Positions 23,385 through 32,560 are shown, numbered from the stretch's first letter. The stretch: DNA of 34,143 nt from Chrysomallon squamiferum (GCA_012295275.1 CM022666.1:5443707-5477849); one strand, 5' to 3'. Made by a program: numbers and translations. The notes: a model not told the origin generated them from the sequence alone.

Positions 23385-23533
23385 CTTGCTCTAATATCAG
23401 AAGTATGTTTAATATGGAAGTTATTCATAGCAATAAGGGTGATATCAAAATCTGTTATGAAGGGTTCGTGTATGCTGCGACAGAATTTCTTCGTGATATC
23501 GAGTGGAACATCAGACTAAACCATCAACACTGA
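23385..23533 (+). pseudogene. Module B copy 2: 149-nt terminal-exon-like unit
   Basis: Acceptor TTCTCCAG, then 2 nt plus 48 codons and TGA. It begins CSNIRSMFNMEVIHSNKGDI and continues KICYEGFVYAATEFLRDIEW to a C-terminal LNHQH. All three copies in the window keep the acceptor, the 149-nt length and the open frame. The strand followed by G-D-I-K-I-C loosely matches the last strands of ML-domain proteins (NPC2, GM2 activator, Der p 2). No intact upstream exon is visible on the same strand, so it may be an orphan exon rather than a working gene. Confidence 0.4.
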
Positions 23534-23854
23534 AATCAAAGAACATTAACAAAATGTGTTTAATGTATCCTTCATTGCTAATGTATTTCATAATTAAAAA
23601 TTGTAACTAGTTATGTATATGTTTGCTCTTCTGTATTAAACCCGTATGTGATTGTTGTGATCGATTACAATTATTCTATCCATCTATATTATTGTTTACT
23701 GCTATACTGATTACAGTTTTAACGGTGTCTTGTGTTTGTTGTGTTCTAGTGTACAATAAAGGGTGTATACATATATATGCTTTCTTATTAGATTTTGCAT
23801 GTGTTCATACTTTTGTTTAATAGATATTACCACTGAAGGGTTTCTTTTTTATGT

Positions 23855-23943
23855 TTGTCAGGCTTTGAATACTCACAGATAATTTTAGCCTATTATTCTT
23901 TAGTACGAAGACACAAAAGAGGGCATTTTGTTGGCTACCTACT
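23855..23943 (+). pseudogene. Chimeric TNF-exon fragment (TNFx copy 3), cut by the gap
   Basis: TTTGTCAG followed by GCTTTGAATACTCACAG and then sequence matching the middle of TNF exon 5 (VRRH, then a diverged GHFVGYL). It stops at the N gap. It lies 322 bp after module B, as in the unit at 4628-5401. Confidence 0.5.
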
Positions 23944-24143
23944 NNNNNNNNNNNNNNNNNNNNNNNNNNNNNNNNNNNNNNNNNNNNNNNNNNNNNNNNN
24001 NNNNNNNNNNNNNNNNNNNNNNNNNNNNNNNNNNNNNNNNNNNNNNNNNNNNNNNNNNNNNNNNNNNNNNNNNNNNNNNNNNNNNNNNNNNNNNNNNNNN
24101 NNNNNNNNNNNNNNNNNNNNNNNNNNNNNNNNNNNNNNNNNNN
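23944..24143. other. Assembly gap of 200 N
   Basis: Exactly 200 unknown bases, a fixed-size scaffolding gap rather than a measured one. It lies where the left arm of the inverted duplication should continue toward its centre, so sequence may be missing or wrongly oriented here. Confidence 0.99.
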
Positions 24144-24239
24144 CTAATAGTATGTGACTTATTTGTATTGTTTGTTTTTGTTTATTATTGTTGTTTTTGT
24201 TTTTAATAATTGTTATTGCCTTTTTCCCCATCTGAATGC

Positions 24240-24505
24240 CAACAGCAATGTTAATATTATGTAAGAACTACAACAACAACCAACAATAAATGCACGTAGT
24301 TTATTTGTGAACATTATTGCAACTTTTAATTATTAATTTTGTTTATTTTCATTCTAAGCATGTTATCCTCTCATTAGGCTTTATTTTCTCACAGCCAATC
24401 AAAATGTAATTTGAAGTACAACGTCATCGGAAAAAACCAGTTTATGAAACTTAATTTTGTGTTTGTTTCAATTCAGTATTATTATCTTCTAAAGTGCAAT
24501 GTCTA
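24240..24505 (-). repeat. Dispersed repeat E3, inverted copy
   Basis: Reverse complement of the first about 250 bases of the window. Shared landmarks are TTCCGATGACG, ATTTTGATTGG, the ATAAACTATGTGCATTTATT-like stretch and GTTATTATTAATATTA. A third copy lies at 12376-12560. Confidence 0.65.
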
Positions 24506-24739
24506 ACACATAATATAAAATCATTCCGTAAACGAAAAGGCAGTAAAGCAATACATATTTTCGCAGGATATGTCATTATTTTCCTATAGTCTTATTTTAA
24601 CTGTTCGAACGAATATTCTGTTGTTTGTGTTGTATCTGTTGCGTGCGCGTGTGTGTGGTTTTATTTATTATTTTACTTTTATTTTATTTTTTGAAAGAAT
24701 GTTATTTATCTGTGCATCTTTATCTCAGTATTACTGATT

Positions 24740-25146
24740 ACTAATAACATTTGTATCCTGTTTGGCACAGACTGCATCTAAAGGAAATGAAGTCAGTTCG
24801 TCCGATCATCGCCATTTCTTTTATGGTAGTAAACTTGATACTCATCAGTTTCATAAATACATTAAATGCAACAACAACTACAACTACAAAAAAAAAAAAA
24901 TGTTTTATGTAGAAATGGGTAAATTCTATATCAAAATATGATATAGTAAAGTTCATTATAAATGAAATTGACAAGAAAGATCCATAAACGTTTAATAATA
25001 TAATATTTGTATTATGAATAGGAGAAATTCATTGTGCTGAAACATATTTATAAATTTAAAACTGATTATTATGGACGAATTTCAAAGCGGTTATTAACAT
25101 TCTTTTTAGAAACTGGGTGAAAGTCACACAAAAGCTGAGAAAAGTG
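24740..25146 (+). pseudogene. Third TNF-like copy, truncated (exon 2 start and exon 3 only)
   Basis: Plus strand: an exon-2-like leader and ATG at 24788 with MKSVRPIIAISFMVVNLILI, then a deletion that joins the anchor directly to intron 2 sequence, removing all stalk cysteines. Exon 3 is intact at 25110-25146 (KLGESHTKAEKS with acceptor and donor). No exon 4 or 5 follows. The intervening 200 nt match intron 2 of genes 1 and 2. Confidence 0.7.
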
Positions 25147-25479
25147 GTAAGTTTACAGACCCATACACAAGCACAATCATAAACGTACAAATATGCATTC
25201 ATAAAACCCATGTTTAATTTCCACTACTCTTTCTGGAATCGTTGTCAAAGTATCTTTTTAGGAAGACTCATTTCAACAAGAATGGTCAACTGGACGTTGA
25301 GATACATTGTCATTAGAATGTAAATGTTACATTTTTATAAGAATTTGCGAATTTGAGAAGTTTGTTGCTAGGAAACCGCTTGTCTGATCATGTTTATATC
25401 AACATTTTGTCACTGTCTGAACTGATGGTGCCAGTAGTTGTTCAGTCGCAGTAAACAGTGTAATGTTTCAACATGTTTT

Positions 25480-25575
25480 TGGGAGATATTTCTGACACAT
25501 TTTTGATACCTGGCCCTGTAATAATAAGTGGAAGATTACAGTTATTTATTCCGAATACGTGTAAGGTAACAAATC
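25480..25575 (+). pseudogene. Module A copy 3 (fragment)
   Basis: Frame reads GDISDTFLIPGPVIISGRLQ, then LFIPNTCKVTNPGWN, before running into an (AAAT)n tract at 25585. No stop within the preserved part, but the CFPF strand is missing. Confidence 0.4.
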
Positions 25576-25584
25576 CGGGCTGGA

Positions 25585-25590
25585 ACAAAA

Positions 25591-25645
<55 letters not shown>

Positions 25646-25648
25646 AAT
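25585..25648. repeat. (AAAT)n microsatellite
   Basis: Clean AAAT tetranucleotide tract joined to module A copy 3. Confidence 0.9.
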
Positions 25649-25649
25649 T

Positions 25650-26020
25650 AAAATAAAGCAAAATAAAATTTTGTTTTAGAAAATGGTTAAAAAATAAAAC
25701 AAATATTTTGACGTGTGATCTACGCGATGCAGTGATCTACACTGATCAAATTATACTCGCTTATTTTAGTTATTATTTTGTTTATTCTTGGTTTTGTATT
25801 GCCTCGGTTTAACGATGTAATTGGTTCCAAATTTCCGACCGTTAAGTGAGGTATCGTTAAGCGGGAGACTAATTTACACAGAACTGATGTTAATAACAGT
25901 GGTTCTCGCTGATGAGATTTGACTTAAAACATTTTTTTTTTTTTTATAAGGAGAAATAAATAATTTTAAAAAGAAAAGATCGTTAAAGCGGGATGCACCT
26001 AGCTAAACATTAAAAAAAAA
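25650..26020. other. AT-rich spacer, no gene seen
   Basis: Contains a distinctive low-copy-looking stretch around 25800-25870 with repeated CGTTAAG motifs. I could not classify it. No splice-flanked coding segment is visible. Confidence 0.3.
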
Positions 26021-26300
26021 GACAAAAGGGTATCGGTGTTCATTTTAATTTTCAACAACAGTAACAACAACAACAACAAAACATTTATTTATCTATAATA
26101 ATAATAATAATGTATTCAAACTTTGTGAATCCGTTTATTAGTAATCTGGTGACGTAACATCTATTTATAGCCCATTTGCCGAATAAAATGAGTATTTATT
26201 ACACCTCTGAAATCTTCAAGGGAGGTAAAAAGAAGCCAATAACATAGTGTTAATATGCTGTTATTCAAAATACTGGCAACTATTCAAAGAATCCGATTAC
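26020..26300 (+). repeat. Dispersed repeat R1, central copy
   Basis: Shares with 16940-17130, 8640-8900 and the inverted 32740-33070 a fixed order of landmarks: GGTGTTCAT, a CAA run, CATTCAAACTTT, a TATTTATAGC core, TCTCTGAAA and AAAATACTGGCAAC. It looks like a retroposon or MITE family; no coding capacity is visible. Confidence 0.6.
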
Positions 26301-26353
26301 AGTGTCAAAAATATTTTAAATAATATGTATGTATGTGTGTCTTGGTATGGATC

Positions 26354-26357
<4 letters not shown>

Positions 26358-26412
<55 letters not shown>

Positions 26413-26477
26413 ATAACTAACTAGCAACAACAACAATAATAATAATAAATAAACGGATAAATAAATAAATAAATAAA

Positions 26478-26543
<66 letters not shown>

Positions 26544-26545
26544 TA
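26358..26545. repeat. (TG)n and (TAA)n microsatellites
   Basis: A TG tract at 26358-26409 and a TAA tract at 26477-26545 separated by AAAT units. Confidence 0.9.
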
Positions 26546-26664
26546 ATAAATAAATAAAAACAGTAGTATTATAATGGTTTTAAGGGTAAGGTGGTGATAA
26601 TAATAAACATTTTTATTTAATTTTACAATTTTTATATATTTATAGAATGTAATGCATGTGTATG

Positions 26665-26830
26665 TGTATATACAGTGTCACAGATTTTCAGCTAGTCAAC
26701 ACCTCCAATGTAGGAAGCAACAAAACTTTCTTGGTGTCTTCGTACTAAAGAATAACATGCTACAATCATCTGTGAGTATTCAAAGCCTGACAAACATGAA
26801 AAAAATCCTTTCACTGGTAATGTCTATTAA
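26665..26830 (-). pseudogene. Chimeric TNF-exon fragment (TNFx copy 4)
   Basis: Minus strand: GTTTGTCAG, GCTTTGAATACTCACAG, then about 75 bp matching TNF exon 5 (VRRHQESFVASYIGGV), with a TAG stop shortly after. Mirror partner of the copy at 23855. Confidence 0.55.
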
Positions 26831-27158
26831 ACAAAAGTATGAACACATGCAAAATCTAATAAGAAAGCATATATATATTCCTCTGGAATTGTTCCATAGT
26901 TCTTTCCTAACAAAAAAAAAAAAATATCTCCGTACTTTTATGAAAAGGGACTCAGCTTATTTGTCAACGTGTTCCCGATCTTGCAGTTTGACGTCTGTTG
27001 CCAGATCTTTCTGGTAAACAATAGTCCGTTACACCTACCACTCAGCACATGATAATTATTCACGAAAAGAAATCACACATTTTAATTAAAAAATATATCA
27101 GCAGTGAAAGATAGATTAAACACATTTTGTCAGAGTATTTTGTTAATGTTCTTTGATT

Positions 27159-27307
27159 TTAATGTTGATGGTTTAGGCTGATGTTCCACTCGATATCACG
27201 AAGAAATTCTGCTGCAGCATACACGAACCCTTCATAACAGATTTTGATATCACCCTTATTGCTATGAATAACTTCCATATTAAACATACTTCTGATACTA
27301 GAGCAAC
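27159..27307 (-). pseudogene. Module B copy 3
   Basis: Minus strand, 149 nt from acceptor TTCTCCAG to TAA. The frame is open and reads CSSIRSMFNMEVIHSNKGDI and on to LNHQH. It is the mirror image of the copy at 23385. Confidence 0.4.
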
Positions 27308-27547
27308 CTGGAGAATATATAGTGAAACACATTTTATAAATGGAACATTTTATAAATCATTTACAATAGGAAGCTCTTAGTTTAAATCTATCCTAATCAG
27401 TAAGCTGGACAGAAGCATCACCCCTGCACAATATGAAGACTCTTTCTTTAATCCTGTCTAATTAATAAGTGTAACAAGTCACCACCCCTGCACAGTATGA
27501 AACCTCTCTCTTTAATCTAACCCGTTTATTCCCGATTCGGCCAGTGA

Positions 27548-27578
27548 GATTTTTTTATTTATTTATTTTTTTATTTTT

Positions 27579-27621
<43 letters not shown>

Positions 27622-27632
27622 TGTATTTATTT
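27548..27632. repeat. (TTTA)n microsatellite
   Basis: Near-perfect TTTA tetranucleotide tract directly before module A; the mirror position 22436-22860 also carries AAAT-rich sequence. Confidence 0.8.
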
Positions 27633-27646
27633 ATTCGGCAGACTGA

Positions 27647-28024
27647 ATCAACAGTCATGATACAAGCGACATTTACAAACAGAAGATTCTTCTGTCACAG
27701 GGAGATATTTTTGAGACATTTTATATTCCTGGCCCTGTAATAATAAATGGATCACTACACTTATTTATTCCGATTACGTGTAAGATGACAAATCCGGGCT
27801 GGAACTTTACACTGTGTGATACACAGACTACATGTTTTCCTTTTGTTGTTTATGGCTTAGTTGACACAGGACTAGAAATTACGCTGTACTCTTTATTTAA
27901 GAATAACGACAAAAGCAGCCGCGACAACAACAACAACTACCACAACTGCCACAACAACTACTACTACTACCACAACTACAACAATAACTACTTCTATTAT
28001 AGCAATAACAACTATAATATGTAG
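27647..28024 (+). pseudogene. Module A copy 4, longest open copy (ML-like)
   Basis: Open frame from about 27647 (SHDTSDIYKQKILLSQGDIF) through FYIPGPVIINGSLHLFIP, ITCKMTNPGWNFTLCDTQTT, CFPFVVYGLVDTGLEITLYS and LFKNND into repeat-derived N and Y residues. The PxPVIINGxL strand and the C-x-PF-xx-G strand recall ML-domain proteins of the GM2-activator/NPC2/Der p 2 type, which bind lipids. The match is weak and by eye. No clear donor follows and no module B lies downstream on this strand, so it may be an exon of a gene broken by the inversion rather than a working gene. Confidence 0.35.
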
Positions 28025-28194
28025 CTTATTTATGAACAATAGAAACACACAAAAAAATTACATATAATAACTTTGCTCATATTATTCATAGTATATTGAA
28101 TGACTATACGAAATCTATAGCGAAAAGTTAAATACGACAGAAGAAAAAACATTAAGCAATAAATTTAAATAAAGCAGACGACATTTCCTCTTAG

Positions 28195-28348
28195 CCAATC
28201 ACAAATGATCGAGTGAGCTGGTAGAGAATATGATACGATCTTTTCAAAGTAATACGGTTGACTGATATCTACATACAGCTTGGGTGGAAAGCCCAGTACC
28301 CGAAGAAAATTTCGTCATACGATCTTTTCAAAGTCGCTGGTATAAAAA
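28195..28348 (+). promoter_or_regulatory. Core promoter of TNF-like gene 2 (CCAAT and TATA boxes, split by insertion)
   Basis: CCAAT at 28195-28199 and TATAAAAA at 28341-28348. The same boxes are about 32 bp apart in gene 1 but about 140 bp apart here, because a repeat flanked by 18-bp direct repeats sits between them. Confidence 0.55.
28233..28334 (+). mobile_element. R1-type repeat insertion with 18-bp target-site-like duplication
   Basis: Direct repeats ATACGATCTTTTCAAAGT lie at 28233-28250 and 28317-28334, enclosing 66 bp that match the R1 dispersed repeat (core AGCTTGGGTGGAAAGCCCAG). Perfect flanking repeats of this length are typical of target-primed retroposition. The insert sits between the CCAAT and TATA boxes of gene 2. 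Confidence 0.6.
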
Positions 28349-28371
28349 GTCAACGAAGCCTGTCATACAGC

Positions 28372-28421
28372 GTTTCTGTCGTAGACGTTCTTCACGTGAA
28401 CACAGAGGCAGCCTAATTTAG
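28372..28421 (+). other. TNF-like gene 2, non-coding first exon
   Basis: Runs from about 25-30 nt after the TATA box to GAACACAGAGG, GCCTAATTTAG and the donor GTAAGT at 28422. The last 30 nt match the gene 1 first exon. Start position is inferred. Confidence 0.6.
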
Positions 28422-28429
28422 GTAAGTAC

Positions 28430-28697
28430 TTATTTCATAGCTTATATATATTTATATAAAATTATAATTTCACTTATTGCATAGGTAATATATATTTATA
28501 TAAAATTATAATTTCACTTATTTCATAGGTAATATATATTTATATAAAATTATAATTTCACTTATTTCATAGGTTATATATATTTATATCAAATTATAAT
28601 TTCACTTATTTCATAGGTTATATATATTTATATAAAATTATAATTTCACTTATTTCATAGATTATATATATTTATATAAAATTATAATTTCACTTAC
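28430..28697 (+). repeat. 44-bp AT satellite, six copies
   Basis: Monomers start at 28430, 28473, 28517, 28561, 28605 and 28649 with CTTATTTCATAG and end AATTATAATTTCA. The array begins 9 nt into intron 1 of gene 2. Gene 1 has only about two copies at the same place. Confidence 0.85.
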
Positions 28698-28780
28698 AAT
28701 TTCACTATTTCATTTGTATAATATTATGCGATATTACACCAACTTGAAAAAACTGAATATCGCGGTTAAGAAAGTCACGG

Positions 28781-29466
28781 AATTCAAATTTGTTACTTCA
28801 ATCAGAACTCCGCTCCTTTTATTTTTAAGCGATGAATTCAGATTGCGTAACTTTAATTGTCACTTCAAATGACATCCGCTCTTTTATATTTAAGCTTTGG
28901 AATTGAACTTGCGTAACTTTAATTATTACTACAATCACATCCGCTCCTTTTATTGTTTCCGCTAAGTTTTTAACTCCATGGCGTTGTTATAAAAAGGGCT
29001 GCATTTTGGTAATTATACACGTGTTTCACAACAGCTAGCTCTGATTAGCACGTTAATTTTCTTCAAGGTTCCAGGTTCAAAGGTAATTAAAGAGAGACGT
29101 AAGCAGTCAAGACGAAATATCAGTCAGGCGGGGAAACCAATATTTTGTCTTCTTTCCCCGTATGACCGTACTCGTATCATTGATCAGAATTACTTAAACG
29201 TATGTTTTATGATTGTTTAATGTATTATTATCAAGTCACCTGTATATCATAATTAAATGAACCTTAACTGGTGTTGTGTTTATTTCTCTAGTGGATAAAT
29301 AGACATCGGTTTATAGAGATTCCTGTCAATTTAGCGTTTATATTCTTTGTTAGGAGGCCAGTAAAACACATTGTTACCCTAGACTGAGTCATAATAAAAC
29401 ATACAAGGTGTTTAAAGATGTGAGCCACGTGACAGAAACATAAAAGTTGGGGCTCTCGTCCGGGAT
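28781..29466 (+). mobile_element. Possible 5' LTR and primer-binding site of an LTR retrotransposon
   Basis: Within gene 2 intron 1. Three imperfect repeats of about 60 bp start at 28781, 28835 and 28901, each carrying a CCGCTC(C)TTTTAT motif. TATAAAAAG follows at 28988, AATAAA at 29393, and a CA end near 29440. TGGGGCTCTCGTCCGGGAT at 29448-29466 resembles the tRNA-Pro type primer-binding site. No gag or pol frame follows and the LTR start is not fixed, so this is a remnant at most. Confidence 0.35.
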
Positions 29467-29900
29467 TTTTCAAATAATTAATTTGGGGTCTCGTTTTCTA
29501 TCATTCTTATGGAAATTTCTTTAGATGTCTCGAGTATTTTCTCAATTTAATGACATCTAATTTATGTTGATTTCCACTTGAGAAAACACAGCACAACAAA
29601 ATAATAACGATATTAAAATAAATAAGTCAAAACGGAGAAATTATTATGGATTAAGATACATTGAACAATCCTAGTGTAACGTTCATCAAAAGAGCCAAGA
29701 GGGCTGAGCTACTAGAATTGTAAATATTCATAACAAACATTTCAACTGCCCAGTCAAACAAGACAGAGCAAACCAGAGAAATTTTAACAGAGGCTTTGTT
29801 TGGCGATTCTGTAGATAACGAGAGTGGGGGGAGTAACTCCGAGTGTGGCAGAATCAGTATAGGTGTGTGCATATTGAGTCTGTGTACAGGTGCGTGTGTG
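29467..29900. other. Rest of gene 2 intron 1, no gene seen
   Basis: No homology to gene 1 intron 1 is visible here. Homology resumes near 29900, shortly before exon 2. No coding exon recognised; it may be the remainder of the putative LTR element. Confidence 0.3.
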
Positions 29901-29965
29901 TGTATTTATCTTGGTATTATTTATTACTAATAACATTTTCTTCTTCGTTTCGTCATGTTTTACAG

Positions 29966-30261
29966 ACTACTTCTGAAGGAAATAAAAGTTGTTGCGCAAA
30001 ATGGTACCAATTCGTCCAGTCATAGCCATTTCTCTTATGGTACTAAGCTTCATACTCATCATTTCCATTGCATCTGTAACAATAAAAGAATTTCTGAATA
30101 GAGAAACCAGCTTGTTGTTTGACAAGGAACTGTGTGTGAAAATCTCGTGCAAACCAGGAGAAAAGTGTTGTGATGACAAATCTACGAAGAGAACCAGGAA
30201 CAATACCACGTATTGCTGTTACAGAGATGGAGAAAAAGTGATCAGTGAAATTATGAAAAAG
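29966..30261 (+). CDS. TNF-like gene 2, exon 2
   Basis: Acceptor GTTTTACAG ends at 29965. The ATG is at 30001, in a context shared with gene 1. An in-frame TTG run lies just upstream but the first ATG is the natural start. Donor GAAAAAG|GTAAAT follows 30261. Confidence 0.88.
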
Positions 30262-31947
30262 GTAAATTCTGTATTTAGTTCTAAAAACTTATATTCCATA
30301 AATACATTAAATGAAAAAAAATTATGTTTTCTGTAGATATGAAATTAAGAAAGAGAGAAATTCTCTATAAAAATAATAAAAATGTTAAATTCATTATAAA
30401 TGAAATAATAATATTTGAATTATGAAAAGGAGAAATTAATAGTGCTGAAAAAGATTTATAAATTTAAAATTGATTATTGTGGACTAGTTTCAAATTGGTT
30501 ATTCTTTTTAGAAACTGAGTGAAAGTCATACAAAAGCTGAGAAAAGTGGTAAGTTAACACAGACACATATACTCACTCAGACATACATAAAAGCACAAAG
30601 TCGCAGAAACACAGATACACAAGAAAAGTCACAAACACATACATACACAAATACAGACAGACAAACATACAGAAAAAGACCCACACACAAACAGAAACAC
30701 TCAGGCACACGTATTTAAATATCCAGAAAAGTTTTTATAATTATGTATTTGTATGTACGTGCATATTTGTGTACAGTCTAGGTATGTAAATATGTATAAG
30801 TGTAAATTTATGTGAGTGTGTGTGCGTGTGTGTTTCAGATCCAAAACTAAAGCAGATCAGAGACGTCACTGATCTTTTGAATTTAGATAATAAAATCAGT
30901 TTACGAATCTCTGTATGTATGTATGAATCTATATATTTATACATGTATCATTAGTCTATATGTGTCCATATATATATATATATTTCAGAACAAAAACTTA
31001 AGCAGGTCAGAGAGGTCGCTTACAAACTGAATAATAAAAACAATGTGAAGACGTCAGCTCATCTACAAATGGAAGTGAATGTAACATATGACAAAAGTAA
31101 GAAAACAAATATTACTAGTAGTAGTAGTAGAATACTAGTAATAGTAGTAATAGTGTAGTAGTTGTACTAGAGTAGTAGTAGTAGAGTAGTTGTAGTAGTA
31201 GTAGTAGTAGTAGTAGTACAGTAGTAGTAGTAGTAGCAGAGTAATTGTACTCTGTTAAAAGAGGTGATTTGATAATAAATGTGGTAGTAGTAAAATAGAA
31301 GTAATAGTAGTAGTTGGTCTGGTAAAAGTAGTTGTAGTAATCATATAGTTATTAGTAGTGGTTAGGAAATAATAGAAGAAATTGTGATAACAATAGTATT
31401 AGCACGTTAGTAGTAAAAATATCAATGATGGTACTAAAGTAGTTAATAGCAGGAGTTTGTAGTAGTTATAGAAATATATTAGTAATACTAACTACAACTG
31501 TTGACAATTTAAAATAAAAATATTATTTAAAAATCATTTATTCTTACAAACTTTTCAGACACACCGAAGCCTCTCATCAAATGGACGTCGTCTGGTAAAA
31601 GATCGTTTGTGAAAGGAGGTGTGACTGTTGTCGCTGACGGGATTCAAGTCAAACACTCTGCTTACTACTTCATATACAGCAACGTTTTATTCCATGCCAA
31701 CCAAATCATAGAGCTAGAATATGCTAGGCTCTGTCACTCAATGGAAAAATATCCAAATTATGAAGTCCTCTACAGAAATCCTCAAACAACATGCAAAGTG
31801 CGAAGATATCAGGAAGGTTTTGTTGCCTCATACATTGGAGCTGTTTACTACCTGAAAGCCAACGACACTGTAGTGGTGAGAACATCAGTTGTGAAGAACA
31901 TTTTGAGAGATCCTGAGACGACCTACTTTGGTCTGTATATGCTTTGA
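30001..31947 (+). CDS. TNF-superfamily ligand, type II membrane protein (TNF-like gene 2)
   Basis: Coding exons 30001-30261, 30512-30548, 30989-31096 and 31559-31947, all GT-AG, total 795 nt and 264 aa. Layout as in gene 1: signal anchor (about 7-26), six cysteines (45-73), charged stalk (100-116) and TNF homology domain (about 121-264). The latter has AHL, LIKW, DGIQV, YYFIYSNVLF, paired cysteines 194 and 214, GAVYYL and FGLYML. By eye 33 of 264 residues differ from gene 1, 16 of them in the large TNF-domain exon, several in loops (155-158, 167-169, 182-186). One stalk sequon (N63) is lost and N68 gains one. Structure and open frame argue for a working paralogue rather than a pseudogene or an alternative haplotype. 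Confidence 0.9.
30512..30548 (+). CDS. TNF-like gene 2, exon 3 (37 nt)
   Basis: Encodes KLSESHTKAEKS plus one base, identical in translation to gene 1. Acceptor CTTTTTAG, donor GTAAGT. Confidence 0.87.
30839..30954 (+). other. Exon 4a: partial duplicate of exon 4 in gene 2 intron 3
   Basis: Acceptor GTGTTTCAG, then DPKLKQIRDVTDLLNLDNK and a tail ending MYH before TAG, 116 nt, exactly the length found in gene 1. Eight of 38 residues differ between the two paralogues. As in gene 1, no nearby donor restores the frame into exon 4b. Confidence 0.45.
30989..31096 (+). CDS. TNF-like gene 2, exon 4b
   Basis: 108 nt, acceptor ATATTTCAG, donor ACAAAA|GTAAGA. Encodes EQKLKQVREVAYKLNNK, then SAHLQMEVNVTYDK, the first TNF-domain strand. 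Confidence 0.87.
31097..31558 (+). repeat. (AGT)n-rich intron 4 of gene 2
   Basis: Intron of 462 nt whose first 150 nt are interrupted AGT repeats. In gene 1 the matching repeat is about three times longer. Confidence 0.7.
31559..31947 (+). CDS. TNF-like gene 2, exon 5 (TNF homology domain)
   Basis: Acceptor ACTTTTCAG, 389 nt to TGA at 31945-31947. Carries most of the TNF jelly-roll strands and both domain cysteines. Confidence 0.9.
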
Positions 31948-31989
31948 GACTGTTACGAGAGGCGTGAATTATAACTGTTAATATATAAT

Positions 31990-32560
31990 TTTGAATGCTG
32001 TGAAAAAATATATATATATTTGGGGTTTTTTGGGTGTGTTTCTTTAGATTAATGTTTCTCAGAAGTAACAAATAAGATTGTTGAAGAACTGAGCTTTTCA
32101 CCCAGGCTGTAAATAGTTTGTCAAAATCAACAGACTAAGCCGACCGGATGGGAACATTTCTCATCATACAAAAAAAAACATAATTTTTCATTAATCAACC
32201 ATTTTTACTACAGAAAAACATACGAGTAAGATCTGCTTTTGAGACAGGGACTTTTTTTTTCTCTCTTCGGTAAATATACCTTTTCTGTAAAAAAAAAATG
32301 TTGGAGTCTTGGTTTAATATTATCATTTATATCAACATGACTAGAACAGCTGCTGCCCTTGTACTTTATAAAATAATTAGGACAAAACACCCATGGAAAT
32401 GAATACTTGAAAAACTTGATGTATTCAAAATGAATATGTATCTATTTTCTCTAAATAACAGACATTCATGTCAAATAAATAATTTCAAATTTGCAAAAGT
32501 AATAATAATAGTCTCTAATTTATTCATCTGATTATATGAGAAAAAAATAAAATAAATAAA
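31990..32560. other. 3' flank of gene 2, no gene seen
   Basis: An inverted R1 core at 32045-32118. The rest is AT-rich with no recognisable exon. Gene 1's 3' flank lacks this R1 insert. Confidence 0.4.

Larger units (their letters stand above)
16100..23943 (+). repeat. Left arm of a large inverted duplication
   Basis: Landmarks in order: the conserved block at 16130-16410, R1 repeats at 16740-17130, the stretch at 17165-17260, TNF-like gene 1, its promoter, module A, module B and TNFx. All recur in reverse order and orientation between 34143 and 26650. The arms differ by many substitutions and indels. Confidence 0.85.

Noticed and set aside
27647-28024. Module A as another TNF-domain exon
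   Set aside because: It lacks the YYFIYS and FGLY motifs and the tryptophan context of the TNF domain; its cysteine pattern fits ML-type proteins better, though weakly.
29967-30209. 80-codon frame antisense to exon 2 of gene 2 (and 19885-20247 antisense to gene 1)
   Set aside because: Shadow of the true TNF exon on the opposite strand.
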